Positions 1 to 6,341 of a DNA stretch of 6,349 bases are shown here, one piece after another. Location: NCBI GenBank assembly GCA_003527965.1, contig DPVY01000265.1, forward strand, positions 1-6,349, in the 5' to 3' direction. The notes under the pieces were generated by a model. The model saw only the letters and a list, made by a program, of their open reading frames with translations. It was not told the origin of the DNA and did not search any database. Both the position numbers and the translations under genes were made by a program. Positions within the stretch are counted from its first letter, which is position 1. Each line of letters opens with the position of its first letter. The DNA comes from Fidelibacterota bacterium. Lineage in GTDB: Bacteria > Fidelibacterota > UBA2242.

Positions 1-2
1 TT

Positions 3-926
3 ATCTTAATGATCTTTTTACCAGGATGGCGAATATTTCTCCTTTTTCTTCAAAGGCGTCGGATTATTTCCCCAAAATCACCCTTGTCGAGGGCGTTGTT
101 ATCCCGCAGAACCATTATTGCCGGAACGGGTAAGGAGGGGGAGAGGATTGCCAAAAAATTACAAAGCCATATTGAGCACGGTTTTGAAATCCTCGGGTTT
201 GTTGATAAAAAATTTGTGGTCAAACGCACATTTGGATTTCCTTTTTTAGGTGTCGTCGACGACCTTGTAGAACTCATCCGGATTCACAATGCGACCGAAA
301 TTATTTTTACAACGGATCAATTCTCTAACGATGATATTTTGAATATTCTGGACCAAATCCAGAAAGTCCGAATCATTATCAAAATCGTTCCCAAACATCT
401 CGATTACATTATCGGCAAATCAAGCGTTGAAAAAATTGAAGATATCCCATTGATCGAGCTTGAATATAATATTTACAGAATGGCTAACCGTTTTTCTAAG
501 CGGATGTTTGATATTGTAGTGGCAATCTTTGGGCTTGTGGTTTTGTCGCCAATTATAATTATGTATGGATATCTATATGACTATCGTTTTTGCAAAATGA
601 AATATTTGGGTAGAGAAGGGACTCTTTTCACCGGATTAATCTTAAAGAAACGAAATGGAAATCATGCCCGGAAGACGGTGGAGCGGTTTCCTTTGTTGCT
701 TTCAATATTAAAGGGTGATATGAGTATAGTCGGCAGTGAATTGCTTTCTGCTAATCCCCATATTCGCAGACTGCGGTGCAAGCCGGGGCTGACCGGACTT
801 TTCCAACTTCAGGAGACTCACAGACCGGATGAAATTGATAAACAAAATTATGAATATTACTATATGCAGAATCACTCATTATTTCTGGATGTTGAAATTA
901 TTTTAAAAGCTATATTAAATATATAA
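3..926 (+). CDS. Polyprenyl-phosphate sugar-phosphotransferase-like protein (WcaJ/WbaP type), 5'-partial, degenerate catalytic domain
   Basis: The reading frame is open to the left edge, so the true start is probably outside the window; the first ATG (position 9) is unlikely to be the real one. Numbering from it, residues 1-15 look like the end of a membrane helix. Residues 35-150 form the Rossmann-like domain of this family (GTGKEG at 39-44, GFVD at 63-66). Residues 163-305 match the bacterial sugar transferase domain: KRMFD (164-168), a helix broken by SP (180-181), LKGDMSIVG (234-242), KPGLTG (258-263) and the NHSLFLDVEIILKA tail. Family members attach a sugar phosphate to undecaprenyl phosphate at the inner membrane to begin polysaccharide synthesis. 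Here the segment that normally carries KFRTM is shortened by tens of residues. The catalytic Asp-Glu of the DELPQ motif reads Glu-Arg (225-226), and the PRP motif reads SEL (243-245). Membership in the family is secure; transferase activity is doubtful. No frameshift is needed to explain the differences. accA starts 10 bases after the stop. Confidence 0.82.
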   Translation: MLMIFLPGWRIFLLFLQRRRIISPKSPLSRALLSRRTIIAGTGKEGERIAKKLQSHIEHGFEILGFVDKKFVVKRTFGFPFLGVVDDLVELIRIHNATEIIFTTDQFSNDDILNILDQIQKVRIIIKIVPKHLDYIIGKSSVEKIEDIPLIELEYNIYRMANRFSKRMFDIVVAIFGLVVLSPIIIMYGYLYDYRFCKMKYLGREGTLFTGLILKKRNGNHARKTVERFPLLLSILKGDMSIVGSELLSANPHIRRLRCKPGLTGLFQLQETHRPDEIDKQNYEYYYMQNHSLFLDVEIILKAILNI

Positions 927-930
927 AAGG
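925..930 (+). promoter_or_regulatory. Ribosome binding site of accA
   Basis: AAAAGG overlaps the TAA stop of the sugar-transferase-like gene and lies six bases before the ATG at 937. This supports 937 over the out-of-frame ATG at 932. It also suggests that accA is translated from a message shared with the upstream gene. Confidence 0.6.
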
Positions 931-936
931 TATGCT

Positions 937-1896
937 ATGATAAAATTATCTTTTGACTTTGAAAAAACAATTTTTGAATTAGAGCAAAAAATAGAGGGAA
1001 TGCGCGAACTGTCATCGACAGAAGGTGTTGATCTTCAGGAAGAGATTAGTAAACTTGAAGATAAACTTCAGAAACTGATAAAAAAAACTTACGCAAATTT
1101 AAATCGCTGGCAAAGAGTTCAGCTGGCCCGCCATCCGGAAAGACCCTATACTAAAGATTACCTCGAAATAATTTGCAAAGATTTTATTGAAATTCACGGT
1201 GACCGCTTGTATGGCGATGATAAGGCTATCATTGCCGGATTCGGAACAATCGATAAACATAAAGTTGTCATTATCGGGCATCAAAAAGGCAAAAATACGA
1301 AAGATAATTTATATCGGAATTTCGGAATGCCCCATCCCGAGGGATATCGCAAAGCGTTGCGGGTAATGAAACTGGCTGAGAAATTTCACCGACCGGTAAT
1401 CTCTATTATTGACACACCTGGCGCATATCCTGGAATTGGTGCTGAGGAGCGAGGGCAGGCGGAAGCGATTGCAAGAAATCTGTTTGAAATGAGTCGTCTG
1501 AAAACCCCGATTCTGATTGTTATTATCGGTGAAGGGGCCAGCGGCGGTGCGCTCGGAATCGGTGTTGGAGATCGTATTGTTTTACTAGAAAATACCTGGT
1601 ATTCCGTCATTTCTCCGGAAGGTTGTGCCTCGATATTGTACCATGACGCCGGTAAGGCCAATCTTGCCGCGGAAGCCATGAAGGTAACCGCTAGGGATTT
1701 GGAAGACCTTGGAATTGCCGATGAGATCGTACCGGAACCCGACGGCGGCGCTCATCGTAATCCCGTCAAAACTGCTCAGATACTAAAGAAAAGCATTTTA
1801 CGCAACCTGGATGAACTCAGCGCTTTGCCCATCGATGAGCTTGTAGCTCAGAGAATTGAGAAATATTCAAAAATGGGATCCTGGGATGAAGTCTGA
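937..1896 (+). CDS. accA: Acetyl-CoA carboxylase, carboxyltransferase subunit alpha
   Basis: AccA pairs with AccD to move the carboxyl group from biotin on AccB to acetyl-CoA, giving malonyl-CoA, the committed step of fatty acid synthesis in the cytoplasm. The 319-residue length equals that of E. coli AccA. The N-terminus (about 5-55) is the usual charged, coiled-coil-prone helix pair (LSFDFEKTIFELEQKI). Crotonase-fold signatures follow: RHPERPYTKDYLE (65-77), HGDRLYGDD (87-95), GHQKGK (114-119), NFGMPHPEGYRKALR (128-142), DTPGAYPGIGAEERGQAEAI (159-178), GEGASGGALGIGVGDR (198-213), YSVISPEGCASIL (222-234) and EPDGGAHRNP (267-276). The oxyanion-loop region is intact, with Ala at 201 where many homologues have Gly. 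The gene is complete. AccD and the biotin subunits are not in the window, so the complex is encoded at scattered sites. Identification is essentially certain. Confidence 0.98.
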   Translation: MIKLSFDFEKTIFELEQKIEGMRELSSTEGVDLQEEISKLEDKLQKLIKKTYANLNRWQRVQLARHPERPYTKDYLEIICKDFIEIHGDRLYGDDKAIIAGFGTIDKHKVVIIGHQKGKNTKDNLYRNFGMPHPEGYRKALRVMKLAEKFHRPVISIIDTPGAYPGIGAEERGQAEAIARNLFEMSRLKTPILIVIIGEGASGGALGIGVGDRIVLLENTWYSVISPEGCASILYHDAGKANLAAEAMKVTARDLEDLGIADEIVPEPDGGAHRNPVKTAQILKKSILRNLDELSALPIDELVAQRIEKYSKMGSWDEV

Positions 1897-1966
1897 TATT
1901 CAGGCAATTACAACAAATATCTATCATAAGATCCAAATTTCTAATATGAATTAACCGTGGAAAACA

Positions 1967-2656
1967 ATGACGAATGAACTAATTTTTTTTAGCATGATTC
2001 TGGTGGTACTTAGCTTCACATTATTTAGTTTCCGAATGGGAAAAAACTGGCTATACGCTTTTATTGCAATAAGTATTGTCTTAGCGAATATTTTTGTGAC
2101 AAAGCAATTCAGACTGTTCGGCATCAGCGCTACCGGAGGAAACATCGTTTATGGTGCGATTTTCCTGTCTACGGATTTGCTCTGTGAACATTATGGCAAG
2201 GAAGAGGGGCGAAAGGCGGTTTTTATCGGCTTTTTTGCGGCAATATTTTATTTAATCACCTCACAGTTTATCCTGTTAATCCAACCATCTGAATTCGATA
2301 CGGTAAATGACGGTATGAGAGCAATATTTTCTTTTGCTCCACGGATTGTGTTTGCTTCACTCGTGGCTTATATGGTCAGTCAGCTTCACGATATCTGGTT
2401 CTATCTTTATATTCGCCAAAAAACAAATAATCGCTATTTATGGCTGCGCAATAATGCTTCGACCTGGACCAGCCAATTAATCGATTCTCTGATTTTTGGA
2501 TCTATCGCATTTATTGGTATATTTCCGGCTAAAATCGTATTGCAGATTATCGTTTCGACCTATATTCTTAAAATTATCGTAGCGGCAATTGATACGCCGT
2601 TTATCTATTTAAGCTACCGGCTTTTGCCTGATGAACTGAAGAAAACAGGCAATTAG
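1967..2656 (+). CDS. yhhQ: Queuosine precursor transporter, YhhQ/VUT family
   Basis: This is an integral inner-membrane protein of 229 residues and about six or seven helices (roughly 4-22, 28-45, 58-73, 84-105, 126-148, 172-186, 188-206). Conserved family positions are visible: TDLLCEHYGKEEGRKAV (69-85) with Asp70, Glu74 and Gly77; SQLHDIWFY (138-146) with Asp142; WLRNNAST (159-166) followed by SQLIDSLIF (169-177) with Arg161 and Asp173; and K202 with DTP (209-211). In E. coli YhhQ takes up preQ0, and the family is assigned to salvage of 7-deazaguanine precursors for queuosine in tRNA. An in-frame TAA at 1952-1954 leaves ATG 1967 as the first possible ATG. The ribosome site before it is weak (TGGA at 1958-1961). 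The gap of 70 bases after accA shows no clear terminator. I looked for a preQ1-type riboswitch there and did not see one. No queuosine biosynthesis gene is in the window. The family call is firm; the exact substrate (preQ0, preQ1 or queuine) cannot be read from sequence. Confidence 0.92.
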   Translation: MTNELIFFSMILVVLSFTLFSFRMGKNWLYAFIAISIVLANIFVTKQFRLFGISATGGNIVYGAIFLSTDLLCEHYGKEEGRKAVFIGFFAAIFYLITSQFILLIQPSEFDTVNDGMRAIFSFAPRIVFASLVAYMVSQLHDIWFYLYIRQKTNNRYLWLRNNASTWTSQLIDSLIFGSIAFIGIFPAKIVLQIIVSTYILKIIVAAIDTPFIYLSYRLLPDELKKTGN

Positions 2657-2739
2657 CTGCAGAATATTTTGGAATAAGTTGTTGTAAGGTAGCTGTTTAA
2701 AATTAATTAACTATTAAAGAAAAAACAGCACGAAGACTT

Positions 2740-3372
2740 ATGAATAAAGGATTATTTGTTACTTTTGAAGGCATTGACGGATCGGGGAAAACAACCCAGG
2801 TCAATGAATTGATTCGGAGATTAGCAAAAGAAGGCATTCCTTATCTGTTGTACAGGGAACCCGGCGGAACAGATATCGGAGAAAAGATTCGTGATATACT
2901 GCTGGACAAAAACCATTCAAGTATGTTGCCTATTACTGAACTACTGTTATATAGCGCCAGCCGTTATCAGTTGACTGTTAATTCAATCCTGCCCGCCTTA
3001 AATAAGGGCAAAGTTGTTATTTGTGACCGCTTTTACGATTCGACCACCGCCTATCAGGGTTATGGCAGAGGAATCGATCTGGATTTTATTCATCGTCTAA
3101 ATTGTGTTGCCACTAAATCGCTGAAGCCCGACCTGACCTTTATCCTGGATATTTCTCTCGAAGAACGGAAGAATCGATTGGGAGAAAAAGTTTTGGACCG
3201 CCTTGAACAGGAAAATCTTGAATTTCATAAGAGAGTGAGAAAAGGATTTATTCAAATGGCAAACCATGAACCGGAACGAATGGTGCTAATCGATGGTAAC
3301 CGTTCCGTTATTGAACAATCAAAAGAAATATGGAACTATTTTAAAAATTTAAAGGATAAAAAAGAAAAATGA
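2740..3372 (+). CDS. tmk: Thymidylate kinase (dTMP kinase)
   Basis: Tmk phosphorylates dTMP to dTDP with ATP in the cytoplasm, an essential step toward dTTP. The 210-residue length is normal. The P-loop is GIDGSGKTT (11-19). REPGGT (39-44) is the dTMP-contacting motif, Arg75 sits in the substrate-binding helix (SASRYQ), and DRFYDSTTAYQGYGRG (96-111) carries the DR motif. The LID region (about 141-156) is rich in basic residues (ERKNR, then DRLEQE), while the P-loop has none between its glycines; this is the bacterial type II (E. coli-like) pattern. Upstream are 83 AT-rich bases with an in-frame TAA at 2704-2706 and only a weak GAAG as ribosome site. The stop overlaps the start of the next gene in ATGA, so tmk and the protease gene are probably translationally coupled. 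The lysine-rich C-terminus (KNLKDKKEK) shows no domain. Confidence 0.97.
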   Translation: MNKGLFVTFEGIDGSGKTTQVNELIRRLAKEGIPYLLYREPGGTDIGEKIRDILLDKNHSSMLPITELLLYSASRYQLTVNSILPALNKGKVVICDRFYDSTTAYQGYGRGIDLDFIHRLNCVATKSLKPDLTFILDISLEERKNRLGEKVLDRLEQENLEFHKRVRKGFIQMANHEPERMVLIDGNRSVIEQSKEIWNYFKNLKDKKEK

Positions 3373-5024
3373 GATTCACAAAATCCCGGTTGAGTAAAAT
3401 AACTGTAGTTATTTTGATTTTCGTAACGGTTATTATAGCGTTAGCCAACACAAATATTTATAAAGAAATTTCAAATTCTATCCGTTTATATAATGAAGTT
3501 TATCGACAATTATTTTCCAATTATGTCGATCCAATTAAGGCTGAAGAATTTACCGAAAAGAGTATCCGCCTGATGATGAAAGAACTGGATCCCTATACGG
3601 TATTTATGAAAGATGAGGAAAAAGAACCACTGGAGATCTTAACGAGGGGCAGCTACGGCGGCGTCGGTTTACGGATCAGCATGCGTAAAGATACCTTAAC
3701 CGTTATTGCGCCTATGGAAGGCAGCCCGGCCAGCCGGGCAAATATATTCCCGGGAGATCAGATTCTTAAAGTCGATTCAACGACAACTGTTGGACTTAAT
3801 CTGGATAAAGCGGCGAAAATAATTCGGGGTAAAATAGGATCAACCGTTACATTGACAATTCGGAGACCCGGAATTCCGGGATTGAGTGAATATACATTGG
3901 CCCGTGAAAAAATCAGTGTAAAAGATGTCAGCTATAGTGGAATGTTGCAGGATCATATAGGTTATATCCGATTGTCGGGATTCTCAAATGGCGTTTCAGC
4001 GGAGACCAGACAGGCAATTTTAGCGTTAAAGAAAGAGGATAAACACCTGCAGGGACTTATTCTGGATTTACGGGGCAATCCCGGAGGTTTGTTAAAAGAA
4101 GCTCTGGCAGTTGCGGAACTTTTTACACAGACGGGTGACACCCTGCTATTCACAAAAGGGCGGGCTCCCGCATCTAACAAGGTGTTTATTTCCCGGAATA
4201 AACCGACTCTACCGGACGATATAAAAATCGCTGTTCTAATCAATCAGGGCAGTGCATCCGCCAGTGAAATTGTTGCCGGTGTTATCCAGGATCTGGACCG
4301 GGGCATTGTTATTGGCGCACCGAGTTTTGGTAAGGGACTGGTGCAGACTATTTTTAAAATTGATAACAGCCACTCGATTAAAGTAACAACGGCAAAATAT
4401 TATATCCCCAGTGGGCGGCTGATACAGAGACCCGATTATCTAAATAATCCGGATATCGTTGAACAAACCGATATCAATGACACCCTGTTTTATTCGAAAA
4501 ACGGGCGTGCTCTGAAAAGCGGCGGTGGAATAGTCCCGGATATTGAAATAACACCGGAAAAACTTACGGATTTTGTCAGAGAACTCTGGCGTCAGAATAT
4601 GTTTTATTCCTATGCTATCAAATATAAATCGGAACATGGTGAAATACCCACTCCGGTTGTAGTGAACGATGGGCTTATGGAAGATTTCCGTGAATATCTC
4701 GATAAAGATGGATTTGTCTATTATAAAAAAAATGAAAAAGAGCTGCGTAATCTTGAAAAAGAGCTATTGAAGGAAGAGTATTTTCAGTCTATGGAAAATC
4801 CCTTTAAGCCAATATACGCCGTCTATGATTCCATAAAAATATCGGATTACAGTAATAATTATTTAGCAATAAAACGAGGATTGACCAGTGAACTGTCGAC
4901 CCTCGCCGGCGGACTGACTGAACGTATCAAGAATGATCTGGATAGTGATCCCGCTATCGAAAAGGCTATTGATATACTAATCGATGAAATTGGATATCAA
5001 ACGAACCTCGGATATATCCACTAA
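3369..5024 (+). CDS. ctpA: Membrane-anchored C-terminal processing protease, S41 family
   Basis: This 551-residue serine protease is of the Prc/CtpA type and would act in the periplasm or at the outer face of the membrane. Residues 10-27 form one hydrophobic segment after a basic N-terminus, without a clear cleavage site, so a membrane anchor is likely. A helical N-terminal domain (about 35-85, with LDPYTVFM at 73-80) precedes a PDZ domain (about 92-170; SYGGVGLRI at 95-103, FPGDQILKVD at 127-136). The protease core has LDLRGNPGG (232-240), GSASASEIVAG (294-304) with Ser297 as expected nucleophile, and FGKGLVQ (320-326) with Lys322 as general base and Gln326. The 25-residue Ser-Lys spacing matches E. 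coli Prc (S430/K455). About 200 residues follow, including GGGIVPDI (385-392), as in the long S41 proteases of Bacteroidota-related phyla. The start is fixed by the ATGA overlap with tmk; AAAGGA at 3351-3356 may serve as ribosome site. The symbol is by family only. Confidence 0.94.
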   Translation: MRFTKSRLSKITVVILIFVTVIIALANTNIYKEISNSIRLYNEVYRQLFSNYVDPIKAEEFTEKSIRLMMKELDPYTVFMKDEEKEPLEILTRGSYGGVGLRISMRKDTLTVIAPMEGSPASRANIFPGDQILKVDSTTTVGLNLDKAAKIIRGKIGSTVTLTIRRPGIPGLSEYTLAREKISVKDVSYSGMLQDHIGYIRLSGFSNGVSAETRQAILALKKEDKHLQGLILDLRGNPGGLLKEALAVAELFTQTGDTLLFTKGRAPASNKVFISRNKPTLPDDIKIAVLINQGSASASEIVAGVIQDLDRGIVIGAPSFGKGLVQTIFKIDNSHSIKVTTAKYYIPSGRLIQRPDYLNNPDIVEQTDINDTLFYSKNGRALKSGGGIVPDIEITPEKLTDFVRELWRQNMFYSYAIKYKSEHGEIPTPVVVNDGLMEDFREYLDKDGFVYYKKNEKELRNLEKELLKEEYFQSMENPFKPIYAVYDSIKISDYSNNYLAIKRGLTSELSTLAGGLTERIKNDLDSDPAIEKAIDILIDEIGYQTNLGYIH

Positions 5025-5033
5025 AATACCTTG

Positions 5034-5040
5034 AAAGGAG
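5034..5040 (+). promoter_or_regulatory. Strong ribosome binding site that sets the start of the NlpC/P60 gene
   Basis: AAAGGAG is a near-complete Shine-Dalgarno match, eight bases before the TTG at 5049. The longest reading frame begins at another TTG (5031), but that start would put this site inside the coding sequence. The site therefore argues for a start at 5049, which also gives a cleaner signal peptide. Confidence 0.75.
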
Positions 5041-5048
5041 ATTTTCTT

Positions 5049-6188
5049 TTGAAACGTCCGGCACCATTCAAATACCTGATTATCCTTGTTTTTGTATTAA
5101 TCCAGATTGTTTTTGCCGCCGATACAACCGCTGTTTTCAATAATATCCGGGCGATTGCAGATTCTCTGGGAAAAATCCACTGTCCTGATAAACGAACAGC
5201 GGTCTGGACAATTACTCCCGGCTTTAAGGAAAATTACTTTGTTCTTGAGGGCGAAACTGATAACCTGATAGCCCGGCATGAATTTTACAAACAGGTTCAG
5301 CAAGCTTTCCCAGATCTTCAATTTGTCAAGGATGTAAAACACCTTCCAAACGATGTGATGAACGGGATCATTTACGCCGTACCGAAAAATTCAATCGCTA
5401 TTCTTCGCCGACAGCCTTCCGTTTCCGAAGAAATGGTCAGTCAGACCCTCAGTGGGCTGGGACTGGATATCCTGAAAGAAGAACAGGGCTTTTATCTTGT
5501 CCGTACCGATGACGGCTACCTGGGATGGGTTGCCAATGACCGGGTTCAGGAAGGTGATATCTCTTTCAAAGAAGATTGGGAAAAAAGTGCAAAAGTGGTC
5601 TTTATCGACTTGGAAGGTGTTGTCTATTCAAAACCAACCAAAAAAGCGCTACCGGTCAGTGATGTAGTCATGGGAAATCGATTCAAAGTGGTCGAAAAAA
5701 AACGAAAATGGACCAAAGTTGCTTATGCCGATGGGCGCGATGGGTACATTCTTTCAAAATCTTTGCAAACTCTTGATGAATATTTAAAGAATCCACTAAT
5801 CCCGGAAAACATTGTCAAAACCGCCTGTTCTCTTGTAGGACGACCATATATGTGGGGCTCCGCTTCACCCAAACAGATGGATTGCAGCGGTTTCACCCAG
5901 ACAGTTTTCCGACAGAACGGCTATGTGCTTCAGCGTGACGCCAGTATGCAGGTTTTTGAAGGTGTTGAGGTCGATACAACCAATTTTCCAAACAACTTGA
6001 AACCTGCAGATCTGCTATTCTTCAGTCCTGATCCCGACCGAATCACTCACGTGGGACTTTATATCGGTGATTACCAATTTATCCATTGCTCCGGAAGGGT
6101 CCGGATTGATAGCTTCAACCCAAAAGATATAAACTATAATAACTACAGGCGAAAAAGTATCAGAGCCGTTCGACGAATTACAAAATAG
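5049..6188 (+). CDS. Secreted peptidoglycan endopeptidase with SH3-like domains and C-terminal NlpC/P60 domain
   Basis: With the TTG start at 5049 the product is 379 residues and begins MKRPAPFKY, followed by a hydrophobic stretch and VFA-A (about residue 23), a typical Sec signal peptide cut by signal peptidase I. No lipobox cysteine is seen. After a conserved N-terminal region (CPDKRTAVW, 45-53), two SH3-like beta domains lie near 108-168 (ending GYLGWVAND) and 180-240 (ending DGRDGYILSKSL). The NlpC/P60 domain covers about 250-379: PYMWGSASP (266-274), MDCSGF (277-282) with catalytic Cys279, THVGLYIGD (333-341) with His334, and FIHCSG with His346 as third polar residue. Such proteins cleave peptide stems of peptidoglycan, often at D-Glu-diamino acid bonds (YkfC and relatives); the exact bond here is unknown. 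The gene starts 24 bases after the protease gene and is probably in its operon. All catalytic residues are present. Confidence 0.92.
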   Translation: MKRPAPFKYLIILVFVLIQIVFAADTTAVFNNIRAIADSLGKIHCPDKRTAVWTITPGFKENYFVLEGETDNLIARHEFYKQVQQAFPDLQFVKDVKHLPNDVMNGIIYAVPKNSIAILRRQPSVSEEMVSQTLSGLGLDILKEEQGFYLVRTDDGYLGWVANDRVQEGDISFKEDWEKSAKVVFIDLEGVVYSKPTKKALPVSDVVMGNRFKVVEKKRKWTKVAYADGRDGYILSKSLQTLDEYLKNPLIPENIVKTACSLVGRPYMWGSASPKQMDCSGFTQTVFRQNGYVLQRDASMQVFEGVEVDTTNFPNNLKPADLLFFSPDPDRITHVGLYIGDYQFIHCSGRVRIDSFNPKDINYNNYRRKSIRAVRRITK

Positions 6189-6199
6189 TTGTTTCCTTC

Positions 6200-6229
6200 T
6201 ATTTTTGGTGGGTTGATATACTAAAAATA
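6200..6229 (+). terminator. Weak AT-rich hairpin after the NlpC/P60 gene, possible terminator
   Basis: TATTTTTGG (6200-6208) can pair with CTAAAAATA (6221-6229) around a 12-base loop: eight Watson-Crick pairs and one G-U. It begins 12 bases after the TAG stop, at the 3' end of the gene cluster. The stem is almost all A-T and no T run follows it, so it is not a standard intrinsic terminator. The position is the main argument for the call. Confidence 0.25.
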
Positions 6230-6302
6230 AATAATCTGATTATCCAACATCCACTCAATTCTCAGAAGAGCACAAATAACTAGAGACTGTCCATAAAGTA
6301 TA

Positions 6303-6341
6303 AACCACTTGCCGTAGGCATCCCTTGCGGGAGAAGTGGTT
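6303..6341. repeat. Compound inverted repeat that folds into a three-way junction (REP-like or mobile-element end)
   Basis: AACCACTT (6303-6310) is the exact reverse complement of AAGTGGTT (6334-6341). The 23 bases between them hold two more perfect small hairpins: TGCC-GTA-GGCA at 6310-6320 (its first T shared with the outer arm) and TCCC-TTGC-GGGA at 6321-6332. Nearly every base is paired in a three-armed, cloverleaf-like fold. No T run follows, no coding frame runs through it, and no second copy exists in the window. Layouts of this kind are typical of dispersed palindromic repeats (REP/MITE) and of the subterminal hairpins of some insertion sequences. Which of these applies cannot be decided here. 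Confidence 0.6.

Noticed and set aside
9..926. Treating ATG 9 as the real start of the sugar-transferase-like gene.
   Set aside because: The frame has no stop upstream to the window edge, and family members carry several transmembrane helices before the Rossmann domain, so the gene is more likely cut by the edge.
1386..1679. Antisense frame of 97 codons inside accA, and similar minus-strand frames elsewhere (50-277, 1099-1284, 1951-2145, 3962-4243, 4440-4637, 5097-5342).
   Set aside because: All lie opposite well-conserved genes, show no recognisable domain and have low-complexity composition typical of shadow frames.
1897..1966. preQ1 riboswitch or terminator between accA and yhhQ.
   Set aside because: Only 4-bp AT-rich inverted repeats are present. 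I could not find the C-rich loop and A-rich tail of a preQ1-I aptamer, nor a stem followed by T residues.
2679..2717. Possible promoter before tmk (TTGTTG or TTGTAA with AT-rich DNA downstream).
   Set aside because: No -10 box of acceptable quality lies 16-18 bases downstream. The region is simply AT-rich and would give such partial matches anywhere.
6303..6341. Integron attC site.
   Set aside because: The paired arms lack the GTTRRRY and RYYYAAC core sites in the required arrangement, and no gene-cassette context is present.
6303..6341. tRNA or tRNA-like gene suggested by the three-armed fold.
   Set aside because: It is only 39 bases long and has no anticodon arm, no T-loop consensus and no CCA-type acceptor end.
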